A stretch of 39,819 bases of DNA from Ktedonobacteraceae bacterium (GTDB taxonomy: Bacteria > Chloroflexota > Ktedonobacteria > Ktedonobacterales > Ktedonobacteraceae): assembly GCA_014896635.1 (NCBI GenBank), contig JADBKA010000009.1:1-39819 (forward strand), in the 5' to 3' direction. Below the pieces are notes generated by a model, which saw only the letters and a program-made list of their open reading frames with translations, was not told where the DNA came from and made no database searches. Numbering within the stretch: position 1 is the first letter of the stretch; every line of letters begins with the position of its first letter. This document shows, in pieces, positions 32,818 through 39,819 of the stretch. The position numbers were made by a program, and so were the translations under genes.

Positions 32818-32870
32818 GCAGGAAGGCGAAGCTTCCTGAAGCTTCCTGCGTCTCTCTTCTTTTTCTGCCG
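32818..32870 (+). terminator. Terminator after rhaEW
   Basis: GCAGGAAG (32818-32825) and CTTCCTGC (32842-32849) form a stem with a 16-base loop that can itself pair partly, followed by a pyrimidine stretch with TTTTT near 32860. Confidence 0.55.
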
Positions 32871-32944
32871 TCTTCAGACAGCAACGCAGGGAGTTCGGAG
32901 ACGCGGGAAAGCCCCCGAATAGCCCCGGCAAAGGCCAGCCGGAT

Positions 32945-32973
32945 TCGACAAACATCAAGGATGTGGCTATACT
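32945..32973 (+). promoter_or_regulatory. Promoter of the Gfo/Idh/MocA-DeoR operon
   Basis: TCGACA (32945-32950) and TATACT (32968-32973) with a 17-base spacer, about 85 bases before ATG 33064. Confidence 0.5.
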
Positions 32974-33063
32974 CAGGCAAAGGGATTCTGCTATCTGTCA
33001 GTTCCGGCAAGACAGAGAGGAATCCCGAACATCATCGTTCTCGTCTAGAATAGGAGCATTTGT

Positions 33064-34119
33064 ATGATTGTTCGCATTATTCAGGTAGGCATGGGAGGCT
33101 GGGGCAGGAACTGGACACGCTATGTCGTCTCTCGCAATACGGATGTTGAACTTGTCGCTTGCGTCGATCCTGTTCCAGCTATGCAAGAATTGAGCCAGAA
33201 GGAAATAACCCTCCCAGCAAACCGCTATTTCACCAGTTTATCAGAAGCCCTGGCACGGGTTGATTGTGATGCCGTCCTCATCACCACCAGCCTGGAGGGC
33301 CACGTCCCCTCTGCACTGACGGCTCTCGCAGCAGGGAAACACGTTCTGCTTGAAAAACCTTTCGCGCCAACCATCGAGGAGGCGCAGCAGGTCGTAGCAG
33401 CCGCACAACAGCAGAATCGTGTTCTGATGATCAGTCAGAATTATCGTTTCTTTCCGGCGGTGCAGGCCGTCAGGGAACTGGTGCGGCAGGGGATGCTCGG
33501 CCCGCTCGGCAACGTATCCATCGACTTCCGGCGCTATGCGAACACGGCTCCTAAGGAAAATCACAAACACTACACTCTCTGGCAGCCGCTGCTGGTCGAT
33601 ATGTCCATCCATCACTTCGACCTTATGCGCTACATTTTCGGCCAGGAGGCCAGTCAAATATTCTGCCAGACCTGGAATCCCCCCTGGAGCAATTTTGCCA
33701 CCGCGCCGGCTGCAACCGCCGCAATTACATTCGATGGTGGAACTATCGTGAACTACCAGGGAAGCTGGGTCAGCCCCGGGCCGCAGACCTCATGGTCAGG
33801 CGAGTGGCGAATGGAATTCGCCAGAGGGGAGGTAATCTGGGAGAGCCGCGGCGATACTCCCGACCACGTTACACTCCATCTTCTCGGTGAACAGCCACAG
33901 GCCCTTGCTCTGCCAGAGGTGCCGCTAACCGACAGGCACGGGAGCCTGCACGCCTTTGTCCAGGCAATTCGTACAGGCCAGGAACCGGAAAGCAGCGGGC
34001 GTGATAACCTGCAAACACTCGCACTGATGCTGGCAGCGGTAAAATCCGCGACCGATGGCTCATTGATAAAACTCCAGGGAAGTGATAGAAAAAGTCAAAA
34101 ACTGGATAGAATCAACTGA
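33064..34119 (+). CDS. Gfo/Idh/MocA family NAD(P)-dependent sugar oxidoreductase
   Basis: A 351-aa dehydrogenase acting on a sugar, inositol or sugar derivative. The Rossmann domain begins IIQVGMGGWG (glycines 9, 11, 12, 14), and the conserved E97-K98-P99 of this family has the catalytic lysine. LVDMSIHHFDLMRYIFG has the family's downstream Asp/His pair (D, then HHFD). The C-terminal beta-sheet domain is complete. ATG 33064 has AGGAG seven bases upstream. It is 19 bases before the DeoR regulator and shares its mRNA. The exact sugar is unknown; the neighbourhood suggests 6-deoxyhexose or related metabolism. Confidence 0.9.
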   Translation: MIVRIIQVGMGGWGRNWTRYVVSRNTDVELVACVDPVPAMQELSQKEITLPANRYFTSLSEALARVDCDAVLITTSLEGHVPSALTALAAGKHVLLEKPFAPTIEEAQQVVAAAQQQNRVLMISQNYRFFPAVQAVRELVRQGMLGPLGNVSIDFRRYANTAPKENHKHYTLWQPLLVDMSIHHFDLMRYIFGQEASQIFCQTWNPPWSNFATAPAATAAITFDGGTIVNYQGSWVSPGPQTSWSGEWRMEFARGEVIWESRGDTPDHVTLHLLGEQPQALALPEVPLTDRHGSLHAFVQAIRTGQEPESSGRDNLQTLALMLAAVKSATDGSLIKLQGSDRKSQKLDRIN

Positions 34120-34138
34120 AATATATCAGGAGATCGCC

Positions 34139-34981
34139 ATGGGCGATGAAAAGCGCCCAATAAGTACAACCGGGAATCTGGCCGTAGACAGCAACGGCAG
34201 CAACAAGCCAGGCACGGCGCTGTTTACACATGAGCGGCGGCAGCAGATTGCTCGCCTGCTGGCAGAGCAACAGCGCGTTACGGTTCCCCAGCTTAGCCAG
34301 ATCTTCGCAGTTTCGGAAGTCACCATCCGCAAAGATCTGGCCTGGCTGGAGGCGCAGAAGCTCGCCGTACGCACACACGGGGGGGCAATCCTGGCAGACG
34401 CCGCTTCTGCTGAAATGAGTTTTGATGTGCGCGAACGCCTGCAATACGGAGAAAAAGAGCGTATTGGTGCGCTTGCAGCAACTTTTATCCAGGATGGCGA
34501 AACGATCTTTCTGGATGCCAGCACCACTGCTCTCGCACTGGCTCGCCACCTCAAAGCCCGCCGCGAACTCACCGTCGTCACCAACGGCCTGCGCACCAGC
34601 CTGGAGATGGTCGGCTCTCCCGGTATCTCAGTGCTGATGCCGGGGGGCATGCTACGCCAGGAATCTTTCTCCCTCGTCGGCTCCTGGGGAAAAGCAGTCA
34701 TTCAGCACATTCATATCAGCAAAGCATTTGTAGGTGCGCGCGGCTTCACGCTCCCCGAAGGATTGACCGACGTCAATGGTGAAGAGGTCAATCTCAAACG
34801 CGCCATTGTCGAATCTGCAAAAGAAGTCATCGGCATCATTGACCATACCAAATGGGGCCATCTCGCCTTCGCTACGTTCTGTCCTGCTGAACGTCTCAAG
34901 ATGATCGTCACCGATACACAGGCGCCCCAAAAGCTGGTTGAGGAGACGCGCAACCGGGGCATCGAGATATGGCTGGCCTGA
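34139..34981 (+). CDS. DeoR/GlpR family sugar-metabolism repressor
   Basis: A 280-aa regulator with an N-terminal winged HTH: ERRQQIARLLAEQQRVTVPQLSQIF, then VSEVTIRKDLAWLEAQKLAVRTHGGAI, the textbook DeoR signature. The C-terminal sugar-phosphate sensor domain has IFLDASTTALALARHL and VGARGFTLPEGLTDVN. A longer frame starts with GTG at 34082, overlapping the previous gene, but ATG 34139 with AGGAG seven bases upstream is preferred. It is encoded with the Gfo/Idh/MocA enzyme and next to rhaEW. CGAAA half-sites before rhaEW are plausible targets. The effector is probably a sugar phosphate. Confidence 0.92.
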   Translation: MGDEKRPISTTGNLAVDSNGSNKPGTALFTHERRQQIARLLAEQQRVTVPQLSQIFAVSEVTIRKDLAWLEAQKLAVRTHGGAILADAASAEMSFDVRERLQYGEKERIGALAATFIQDGETIFLDASTTALALARHLKARRELTVVTNGLRTSLEMVGSPGISVLMPGGMLRQESFSLVGSWGKAVIQHIHISKAFVGARGFTLPEGLTDVNGEEVNLKRAIVESAKEVIGIIDHTKWGHLAFATFCPAERLKMIVTDTQAPQKLVEETRNRGIEIWLA

Positions 34982-35050
34982 CAGGCCTGACACTCTTAAC
35001 TGGCCCGATTCTACTTCCTCAGCGGGCAAGGAGCACAGAGCACGCGCATC

Positions 35051-35079
35051 TTGACAGCAACGAATGAGCGATTTATAAT
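35051..35079 (+). promoter_or_regulatory. Perfect-consensus promoter of sufB
   Basis: TTGACA (35051-35056), 17 bases, TATAAT (35074-35079). Both hexamers and the spacer match the housekeeping consensus exactly, the strongest promoter in the window. The leader of about 90 bases shows no clear regulator site. Confidence 0.85.
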
Positions 35080-35177
35080 ACCAGTGAAATCCGAGTGGCG
35101 AAGTAAGGATTGTAACGAGAAAAAACTTTCTGAGCGAAGGTGGAATGATAAACCTGAGCTTACAAGTGGAGTGATTT

Positions 35178-37793
35178 ATGAGTCAGGCATTCGAGCTGGA
35201 ACTGGGTACCTATAGTGCCGGATTCCATGTAGCTGAAAATTATGCGTTCAAGTCCGAGAAAGGACTGAACAGAAAGGTCGTCGAACAGATCTCAGAGATG
35301 AAGGGCGAGCCTGAGTGGATGCGCAAGTTCCGCCTGAAGAGCCTGGAACTCTTCGAGAAGCGCCCGATGCCTACCTGGGGCGCTGACCTGTCAGGCATCA
35401 ACTTCGACGATATCTACTACTACATTAAACCCGTCCCCGAACAGGGCAAAACGTGGGACGATGTGCCGCCCGAAATTAAGGATACTTTTGATCGCCTGGG
35501 CATCCCACAGGCCGAACGCCAGTATCTGGCAGGCGTGACGGCGCAGTACGAGAGCGAGGCCGTTTACCACAAAGTGCGGGAGGATCTGGAGAAGCTTGGT
35601 GTGATCTTCACCGATATGGATACGGCTCTGCGCGAATATCCTGACATCGTGAAAGAGCACTTTGGCACGATTGTTCCTCCGTCCGATAACAAGTTTGCCT
35701 CGCTCAACAGCGCAGTCTGGAGCGGCGGCAGCTTCGTATACGTGCCGGCCAACGTGCGCGTTGAAATCCCCTTGCAGGCGTACTTCCGCATTAACGCAAA
35801 GAATATGGGGCAATTCGAGCGCACGCTGATTATCGCGGAACCCGGTTCTTACGTGCATTATGTAGAGGGTTGTACCGCACCAACGTATACCAGCGACAGC
35901 CTGCACAGCGCGGTTGTGGAGATCAAGGTTAAAGAAGGCGCGCGTGTGCGCTATACGACCATTCAGAACTGGTCGAAGAACGTCTACAACCTGGTGACGA
36001 AGCGTGCCGCCGCTTACCGCGATGCCACAATGGAATGGGTAGACGGCAATCTGGGCTGTCTCGCAGAAGGCTCAACCGTCACCACGCCGGAGGGCCTCAA
36101 AACGATCGAGTCGCTTAACGTTGGCGACAAGGTGCTTTCGTTCGATGAGCAGGCTGGGCAACTGGTCTTCCGCACGGTGAAGGGCAAGCGTTTCTCTGGT
36201 ATGCAGCCTGTCCACACGGTTTCCGTTGGCGAGCGCAAGCTGCGCGTGACGGCCAACCATCCCTTCTACTCGTATGTCTACAACGCTGAGGCCGCGAAGA
36301 AGCTGGGTCGTTACAACCTGGCCTATGTGCGCGCCGACCATCTGCGTGAGGCGATCATTCCGCGCACCTCTCTCGACTATGGTCGGCCCCATCAGTTGCG
36401 TGTACCCGAACTCACCACGATCTTCGCGTCTAAAAACCAGTACCAGGATGCGCTCGCGATGACACGCTCGCGCACCGCGCGTATGCAGTCCGTGGCCGAG
36501 ACAACTGACGATCTGATGTGGCTCTTTGGCTACTGGGTGGGCGATGGCAATATTGAGATCAAAGCTGGCAAAACTGAGGGCGTGATGCGTTACGCAAAAG
36601 TCGGCTTCTCAACGCCTTCGACGGATCGCGCTCACAGCCGCCTGATGGAGACCATGACGGCGGTGATCGACGCTCCCGTCCAGCAGCGCGCCGATGATCG
36701 GCATATCGCATGGCACAGCAAAGAACTGGCCGAGTTCTTCCATCTCAACGGCTTCGAGGGCAATGCCTACACCAAGCGCGTTCCCGCCTGGGTCTGGTCC
36801 CTGCCAGAATCGCAGCGTCTCGCCTTTATCGCCGGCTACCTGGACGCCGATGGCTGCATCGTGAAGGGACGCTTCAGTCTCAAGTCGGCCAATCGCGGAC
36901 TGCTAGAAGACATCGCGTCGCTGCTGGTCACGCTGGGCATCACCTCGCGCCTGCATACCGAGTTTGCCGAGCCACGCCAGGTTGAGATCATGGGCGTCGC
37001 CTGCACGGCGCATAGCTCGCACCGTCTGGTCTTCGCCGCCGATCCGCGCTTCTACCGGCACATCAGCCCGACGCTGCGCATGCAGGCTCAGCAGGAAGCG
37101 CCGACGCAGCAGCAGAACCGGCATATCGGTCACTCGTCCATCGAGCTTCCAGAGAGCGTCGAGATCGTTGATGTCGATGTCTCCGAGTCCTCGGTGGTCG
37201 AGGTTCCAACCTGGGACATCGAGGTTGAGGGGACCGGCAACTTCGTCTCGCAGGGCTTTATCGTTCACAACTCCAAAGTGACTATGAAGTACCCTGCGGT
37301 CCTGCTGATGGAGCCGGGTGCACGCGGCGATGTGCTGTCGGTGGCGTTTGCCAACGATGGGATGCACCAGGATGCCGGCGCGAAAATCACGCACCTGGCG
37401 CCGCACACCACCTCACAAATCCTGTCGAAATCGGTCTCGAAGGGGACGGGACGCGCATCCTATCGCGGCCTGGTACGCATCAATTCGGGTGCACACCATA
37501 CAAAGTCCAGCGTGCGCTGTGATGCGCTCTTGCTCGACGAGGATGCCCGCACCGATACCTACCCGACGATCCGTGTAGAAGAGAATCAGACCGAGATCGG
37601 TCACGAAGCTACCGTTTCTAAAGTCGGTGAGGACCAGCTCTTCTACCTGATGAGTCGCGGCCTTGACGAATCCGAAGCGTACTCGCTGATCGTCAACGGT
37701 TTCATCGAGCCGATCACCAAAGAGTTGCCGATGGAGTACGCGGTCGAACTGAACCGCCTCATCCAGCTAGAGATGTCGGGCAGCGTGGGCTAG
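35178..37793 (+). CDS. sufB: Fe-S cluster assembly scaffold SufB, interrupted by an intein
   Basis: SufB is the scaffold, with SufC and SufD, on which Fe-S clusters are built. The 871-aa product is an intact SufB of 466 residues (exteins 1-293 and 699-871) split by a 405-residue intein. The N-extein has the family's YYYIKP, PSDNKFASLNSAVWSGGSFVYVP and EGCTAPTYTSDSLH; the C-extein starts SKVTMKYPAVLL and includes the RASYRGLV and CDALLLDE segments. The insertion point, between WVDGNLG and SKVTMKYP, is in one of the most conserved parts of SufB. The start ATG 35178 follows AAGTGGAG. A 19-bp hairpin ends the gene, so it is transcribed alone; no sufC, sufD or sufS lies in the window. Confidence 0.95.
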   Translation: MSQAFELELGTYSAGFHVAENYAFKSEKGLNRKVVEQISEMKGEPEWMRKFRLKSLELFEKRPMPTWGADLSGINFDDIYYYIKPVPEQGKTWDDVPPEIKDTFDRLGIPQAERQYLAGVTAQYESEAVYHKVREDLEKLGVIFTDMDTALREYPDIVKEHFGTIVPPSDNKFASLNSAVWSGGSFVYVPANVRVEIPLQAYFRINAKNMGQFERTLIIAEPGSYVHYVEGCTAPTYTSDSLHSAVVEIKVKEGARVRYTTIQNWSKNVYNLVTKRAAAYRDATMEWVDGNLGCLAEGSTVTTPEGLKTIESLNVGDKVLSFDEQAGQLVFRTVKGKRFSGMQPVHTVSVGERKLRVTANHPFYSYVYNAEAAKKLGRYNLAYVRADHLREAIIPRTSLDYGRPHQLRVPELTTIFASKNQYQDALAMTRSRTARMQSVAETTDDLMWLFGYWVGDGNIEIKAGKTEGVMRYAKVGFSTPSTDRAHSRLMETMTAVIDAPVQQRADDRHIAWHSKELAEFFHLNGFEGNAYTKRVPAWVWSLPESQRLAFIAGYLDADGCIVKGRFSLKSANRGLLEDIASLLVTLGITSRLHTEFAEPRQVEIMGVACTAHSSHRLVFAADPRFYRHISPTLRMQAQQEAPTQQQNRHIGHSSIELPESVEIVDVDVSESSVVEVPTWDIEVEGTGNFVSQGFIVHNSKVTMKYPAVLLMEPGARGDVLSVAFANDGMHQDAGAKITHLAPHTTSQILSKSVSKGTGRASYRGLVRINSGAHHTKSSVRCDALLLDEDARTDTYPTIRVEENQTEIGHEATVSKVGEDQLFYLMSRGLDESEAYSLIVNGFIEPITKELPMEYAVELNRLIQLEMSGSVG
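36057..37271 (+). mobile_element. SufB intein with LAGLIDADG homing endonuclease (405 aa)
   Basis: A full-size self-splicing protein element. It begins with Cys (residue 294, CLAEGSTVTTPEG), has the TxxH motif T358-A-N-H361, and ends FIVHN just before the +1 Ser of SKVTMKYP, giving the penultimate His and final Asn needed for splicing. Between the splicing halves are the two dodecapeptides of a DOD endonuclease, LFGYWVGDGN (449-458) and FIAGYLDADG (550-559); the first has GDG in place of the more usual DAD-type acid pair. All splicing residues are present, so it should be active in splicing. Whether the endonuclease still cuts is unknown. Codon use resembles the host gene. Confidence 0.95.
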
Positions 37794-37800
37794 TCCGCCT

Positions 37801-37880
37801 GAGGGTAACCCTCAATCCTCCTTTTTAAAAGGATTTGATATGATACGATGCTGCTTTTCCGAAAGCAGCATCGTATCATA
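37801..37880 (+). terminator. Terminator of sufB: 19-bp perfect hairpin
   Basis: Arms 37839-37857 and 37862-37880 pair perfectly over 19 bp with a TCCG loop. A smaller palindrome, GAGGGT-a-ACCCTC, sits at 37801-37813. The remaining gap up to 38007 shows no gene. Confidence 0.8.
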
Positions 37881-38007
37881 CTGTCTATCCCCTCTCCATA
37901 CAGCTACATACAGCAAAACTTAGCCAGAGTTTAGTGTACATCATCGGGTGAGGCAACACGTTTCTCACTTTAGAGTTTTCCATTACGTGATTTCTCTCTC
38001 ATAGAGC

Positions 38008-38036
38008 TTTACAAATATATAACACTATTGTACAAT
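38008..38036 (+). promoter_or_regulatory. Promoter of the HTH protein gene
   Basis: TTTACA (38008-38013) and TACAAT (38031-38036) with a 17-base spacer. The -10 box lies in the centre of the palindrome at 38023-38040. Confidence 0.65.
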
Positions 38037-38040
38037 AGTG
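38023..38040. promoter_or_regulatory. Perfect 18-bp palindrome over the -10 box
   Basis: CACTATTGTACAATAGTG is an uninterrupted 18-bp palindrome covering the -10 box of the HTH gene, the expected place for an autorepressor operator. Confidence 0.7.
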
Positions 38041-38047
38041 GCATACC

Positions 38048-38110
38048 GTTATTGCGTAACAATAACTGGCTTCACCTGTTTACAGGATTGTAAAGTAACA
38101 TCCTTACTTT
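38048..38110. promoter_or_regulatory. Further inverted repeats in the HTH gene leader
   Basis: GTTATTG-cgtaa-CAATAAC (38048-38066) repeats the ATTG/CAAT core of the upstream palindrome. Then TTTACA-ggat-TGTAAA (38079-38094) and AAAGTAA-catcc-TTACTTT (38092-38110) overlap, so as RNA they would compete. They could be operators or leader stems. Confidence 0.5.
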
Positions 38111-38142
38111 TAACAGGAAATTACTCGGAGGAGAGAGAAAGA

Positions 38143-38364
38143 ATGAGTGAATTGCTAACAGTCTCAGAAGTGGCTCGTATCTTGCGCGTCGATGACACAA
38201 CGGTCAGGCGCTGGGTCAAACAGGGTGCGTTGGAAGCCGTCATTCTGCCACACCTGAATGAGCGGCAGAGCTATCGCATCAAACGCGAGACGCTTGATCG
38301 CCTGCTTGGGAAGGACGGTCAGACCAGCGAGGCGCAAACTTCAGGCGCGGGAAGCGCTGCTTGA
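38143..38364 (+). CDS. Small excisionase-like/MerR-fold DNA-binding protein
   Basis: A 73-aa protein made almost entirely of one helix-turn-helix of the excisionase (HTH_17) type: LLTVSEVARILRVDDTTVRRWVKQGALEAV, followed by a short wing (SYRIKRETLDRLL) and a disordered tail. Such proteins act as small repressors or as excisionases. No integrase or attachment site is present, so a regulator is more likely. The frame extends back to 38038, but ATG 38143 has GGAGGAGAG upstream and starts right at the HTH. The 18-bp palindrome and further repeats in front of it are likely binding sites. A 14-bp hairpin follows. Confidence 0.85.
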   Translation: MSELLTVSEVARILRVDDTTVRRWVKQGALEAVILPHLNERQSYRIKRETLDRLLGKDGQTSEAQTSGAGSAA

Positions 38365-38388
38365 GCTACCCTGAATCATAGCCAGCAA

Positions 38389-38425
38389 GGAGAGATCGGG
38401 CAGCGTGCCGTTGCCCGATCTCTCC
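38389..38425 (+). terminator. Terminator after the HTH gene
   Basis: GGAGAGATCGGGCA (38389-38402) and TGCCCGATCTCTCC (38412-38425) form a perfect 14-bp stem with a 9-base loop; no T run follows. Confidence 0.6.
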
Positions 38426-38474
38426 GGTCCTCCGGTCGCGCGCTCCAGTCCTATCTGAGAAAAAGAGCAGCACG

Positions 38475-39233
38475 ATGATCTGGATTGGCACTTCAGGCTG
38501 GATTTATCCGCACTGGGTCGGACGCTTTTATCCGCCAGAATTACCCGCAAGTGAGCATCTGTCGTTCTACGCCCGCCATTTCCTCACGGTAGAGATCAAT
38601 CGCAGTTTCTACCGGCTACCTACTTATAACCAGTTTCAGCACTGGGGTCAGCAGGTCCAGCATACTCCTGACTTCCTCTTCGCCGTCAAGGCCAGCCGCT
38701 ATATCACCCACATGAAAAAGCTCCATGCGGCAGATGATGGCGTGCAACGCCTGATCTCCGCCGCACAGGGACTGGGCCAGCATCTCGGCCCTTTCCTCTA
38801 CCAGCTCCCGCCACACTGGCACGCGAATCCGGAGCGACTCGCGCAATTCGCCACTCATCTCCCGCGTACCCACCGCGCCGCTTTTGAGTTCCGCGACGCC
38901 TCCTGGTTTCAGCCTGGCATGCTGCCAGCACTCCAGCGCATCCTGCACAATGCAGGAGCCGCGCTTGTGCTCAGCGTGGGAGGAGAGCTTCCCACACCAC
39001 CTGACCTACCGTCAACCGCGACGTTCTGCTACATCCGCGTGCATCATGGTGCGCAAGGCATAGGACTCAGCGATGACGAGCTTGCCTCCTGGGAAAAACG
39101 CTTGCGCGCAGAGCATGCCGCAGGCCACGATACCTATATTTACTTTAATAACGATGCCGAAGCCCACGCTGTCCTTGACGCCCGCAGGCTCCAGCAACGC
39201 CTGGCAGATCTTCTTCCCCCACTTTTCACATAA
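38475..39233 (+). CDS. DUF72 family protein
   Basis: A 252-aa TIM-barrel protein of the DUF72 (YecE-like) family, whose biochemical role is unknown. The start WIGTSGWIYPHWVGRFYPP, FLTVEINRSFYRLPT, FLFAVKASRYITHMKKL and AAFEFRDASWF are typical of the family, as is the C-terminal YIYFNNDAEAHAVLDA. ATG 38475 has only a weak ribosome site (AGAAAAAGAGC). It follows the HTH gene by 110 bases behind a terminator-like hairpin. The family is complete in length. No clear partner gene is seen. Confidence 0.9.
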   Translation: MIWIGTSGWIYPHWVGRFYPPELPASEHLSFYARHFLTVEINRSFYRLPTYNQFQHWGQQVQHTPDFLFAVKASRYITHMKKLHAADDGVQRLISAAQGLGQHLGPFLYQLPPHWHANPERLAQFATHLPRTHRAAFEFRDASWFQPGMLPALQRILHNAGAALVLSVGGELPTPPDLPSTATFCYIRVHHGAQGIGLSDDELASWEKRLRAEHAAGHDTYIYFNNDAEAHAVLDARRLQQRLADLLPPLFT

Positions 39234-39243
39234 AAAGTGAAAA
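39220..39243. terminator. Convergent-gene terminator
   Basis: Overlapping stems CACTTTT/AAAAGTG (39220-39226, 39233-39239) and TTTTCAC/GTGAAAA (39223-39229, 39237-39243) lie at the end of the DUF72 gene and before the convergent GH4 gene. With A/T runs on both sides they could stop transcription from either direction. Confidence 0.5.
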
Positions 39244-39280
39244 ATAATTCCTTTTCACACTGCTAATGTTCAATAAAATG

Positions 39281-39819
39281 TTACACGTTAAATGATTCAA
39301 GATACGGCTTCTCCGCTTCCCACATCTCATCAAAGAGATCGCTGAGTTCGGCCAGCGAGCAGACAGCCGCACTGAGCGGATCAAGCATCAGCGCGTGGCG
39401 GGCCGCTTCCCTGTCCCCTGCCAGCAATGCCTGGCAGAGCAGGTTATGAACAGCTATGTGTGAGCGGTTGAGCGCAGCAAGCTGCTCAGGTAGCGCACCG
39501 AAGTGCGTAGGCTGCACGCCATTGCGATCAACCAGACAGGCTACTTCCACGCAGCCATCAGGTAGATTGTCAATCAGGCCGCTATTGCGCACATTGCCAT
39601 AGATGACCGTCGGCTGGTGTTTCACCATTGCCTCGATAATGTACGAGCCATATTCAAGGCTGCGATACCAGGGGATTTCGCGGCTGCCATCCAGCATTGC
39701 CCGAATGGACTGGTCGTTCTCCTGGCGCCAGGTGGGCCAGTTCTTCGCATAGAAGCCTGTTTCCCCCAGGTAGCCTGCCCGGCAATAGCGCTCGATCAGT
39801 TCCGGGCGTTTGCGGAAAT
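39281..39819 (-). CDS. Glycoside hydrolase family 4, C-terminal part (5' end outside window)
   Basis: GH4 enzymes split alpha- or beta-glycosides by an NAD- and metal-dependent oxidation-elimination route. The frame is open from the window edge to TAA at 39281, about 178 residues. It contains the family's YGNVRNSGLIDNLPDGCVEVACLV, PTHFGALPEQLAALNRSHIAVHNLL and AARHALMLDPLSAAVCSLAEL, the helical C-terminal half; the NAD fold and the catalytic Cys/His are in the missing upstream part. In the window only an internal ATG appears at 39697, so the true start is beyond the edge. An alpha-galactosidase or alpha-glucuronidase type is likely, but substrate cannot be fixed. Confidence 0.85.
   Translation of the reverse strand, partial: FRKRPELIERYCRAGYLGETGFYAKNWPTWRQENDQSIRAMLDGSREIPWYRSLEYGSYIIEAMVKHQPTVIYGNVRNSGLIDNLPDGCVEVACLVDRNGVQPTHFGALPEQLAALNRSHIAVHNLLCQALLAGDREAARHALMLDPLSAAVCSLAELSDLFDEMWEAEKPYLESFNV

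Noticed and set aside
38143..38364. Excisionase of an integrated element
   Set aside because: No integrase, attachment-site repeat or phage gene is near; a small regulator fits the operators better.
1..39819. CRISPR arrays, tRNA or rRNA genes, IS elements with transposases
   Set aside because: None could be recognised by reading; the only repeats are the three dispersed hairpin units, the 11-bp triplicate and operator palindromes.

Overview
The window reads as an ordinary chromosomal segment of a bacterium of moderately high GC (mid-fifties by eye) with Gram-positive-like expression signals: strong AAGGAGG-type ribosome sites and near-consensus TTGACA/TATAAT promoters with 17-bp spacers. The gene set (SufB with a large intein, alpha/beta-type pyruvate dehydrogenase E1 plus E2, a two-permease metal ABC transporter with a lipoprotein receptor, a fused rhamnulose-phosphate aldolase/dehydrogenase, DUF4386 and DUF4832-like proteins) best fits Chloroflexota, probably Ktedonobacteria. 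That placement is inference from gene content; no rRNA, tRNA, CRISPR array or phage module is visible.

Layout. 1-7.0 kb: partial FAD amine oxidase (-), AroA-like enolpyruvyl transferase (+), a small unknown protein, an orphan radical SAM protein (+), then two GT9 glycosyltransferases (-). 7.4-11.5 kb: a small unknown gene with its own terminator, then a sulfite reductase-siroheme operon (cysI, precorrin-2 dehydrogenase, uroporphyrinogen-III methyltransferase). These last three work together: the latter two make the siroheme cofactor of the first. 11.5-15.3 kb (-): a metal ABC transporter (lipoprotein, ATPase, two permeases). 15.4-23.2 kb: a CHC2/TOPRIM primase-like protein, a small GGQ release-factor-like protein, DnaJ/CbpA, a cytidylate-kinase-like protein, an endonuclease/exonuclease/phosphatase, a frameshifted SRPBCC-coil protein, and a self-regulated TetR-DUF4386 pair. 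23.4-26.9 kb: pyruvate dehydrogenase E1 alpha, E1 beta and E2. 26.9-30.2 kb (-): peptidoglycan amidase, endonuclease III and a membrane-anchored DUF4832-like protein. 30.5-35.0 kb (+): a sugar module with rhamnulose-1-phosphate aldolase/lactaldehyde dehydrogenase, a Gfo/Idh/MocA dehydrogenase and a DeoR regulator. 35.0-39.8 kb: sufB interrupted by a 405-aa homing-endonuclease intein, a small HTH protein behind several palindromes, a DUF72 protein, and the 3' part of a GH4 glycosidase (-).

The least expected signals are: (i) three exact tandem copies of an 11-bp unit that switch the reading frame of the SRPBCC protein between a short and a long coiled-coil form; (ii) a dispersed double-hairpin repeat present three times in one orientation in intergenic gaps; (iii) the intein in an isolated sufB behind a perfect-consensus promoter; and (iv) stacked palindromes in front of the small HTH gene and the TetR gene. 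No wholly new multi-gene system could be demonstrated.
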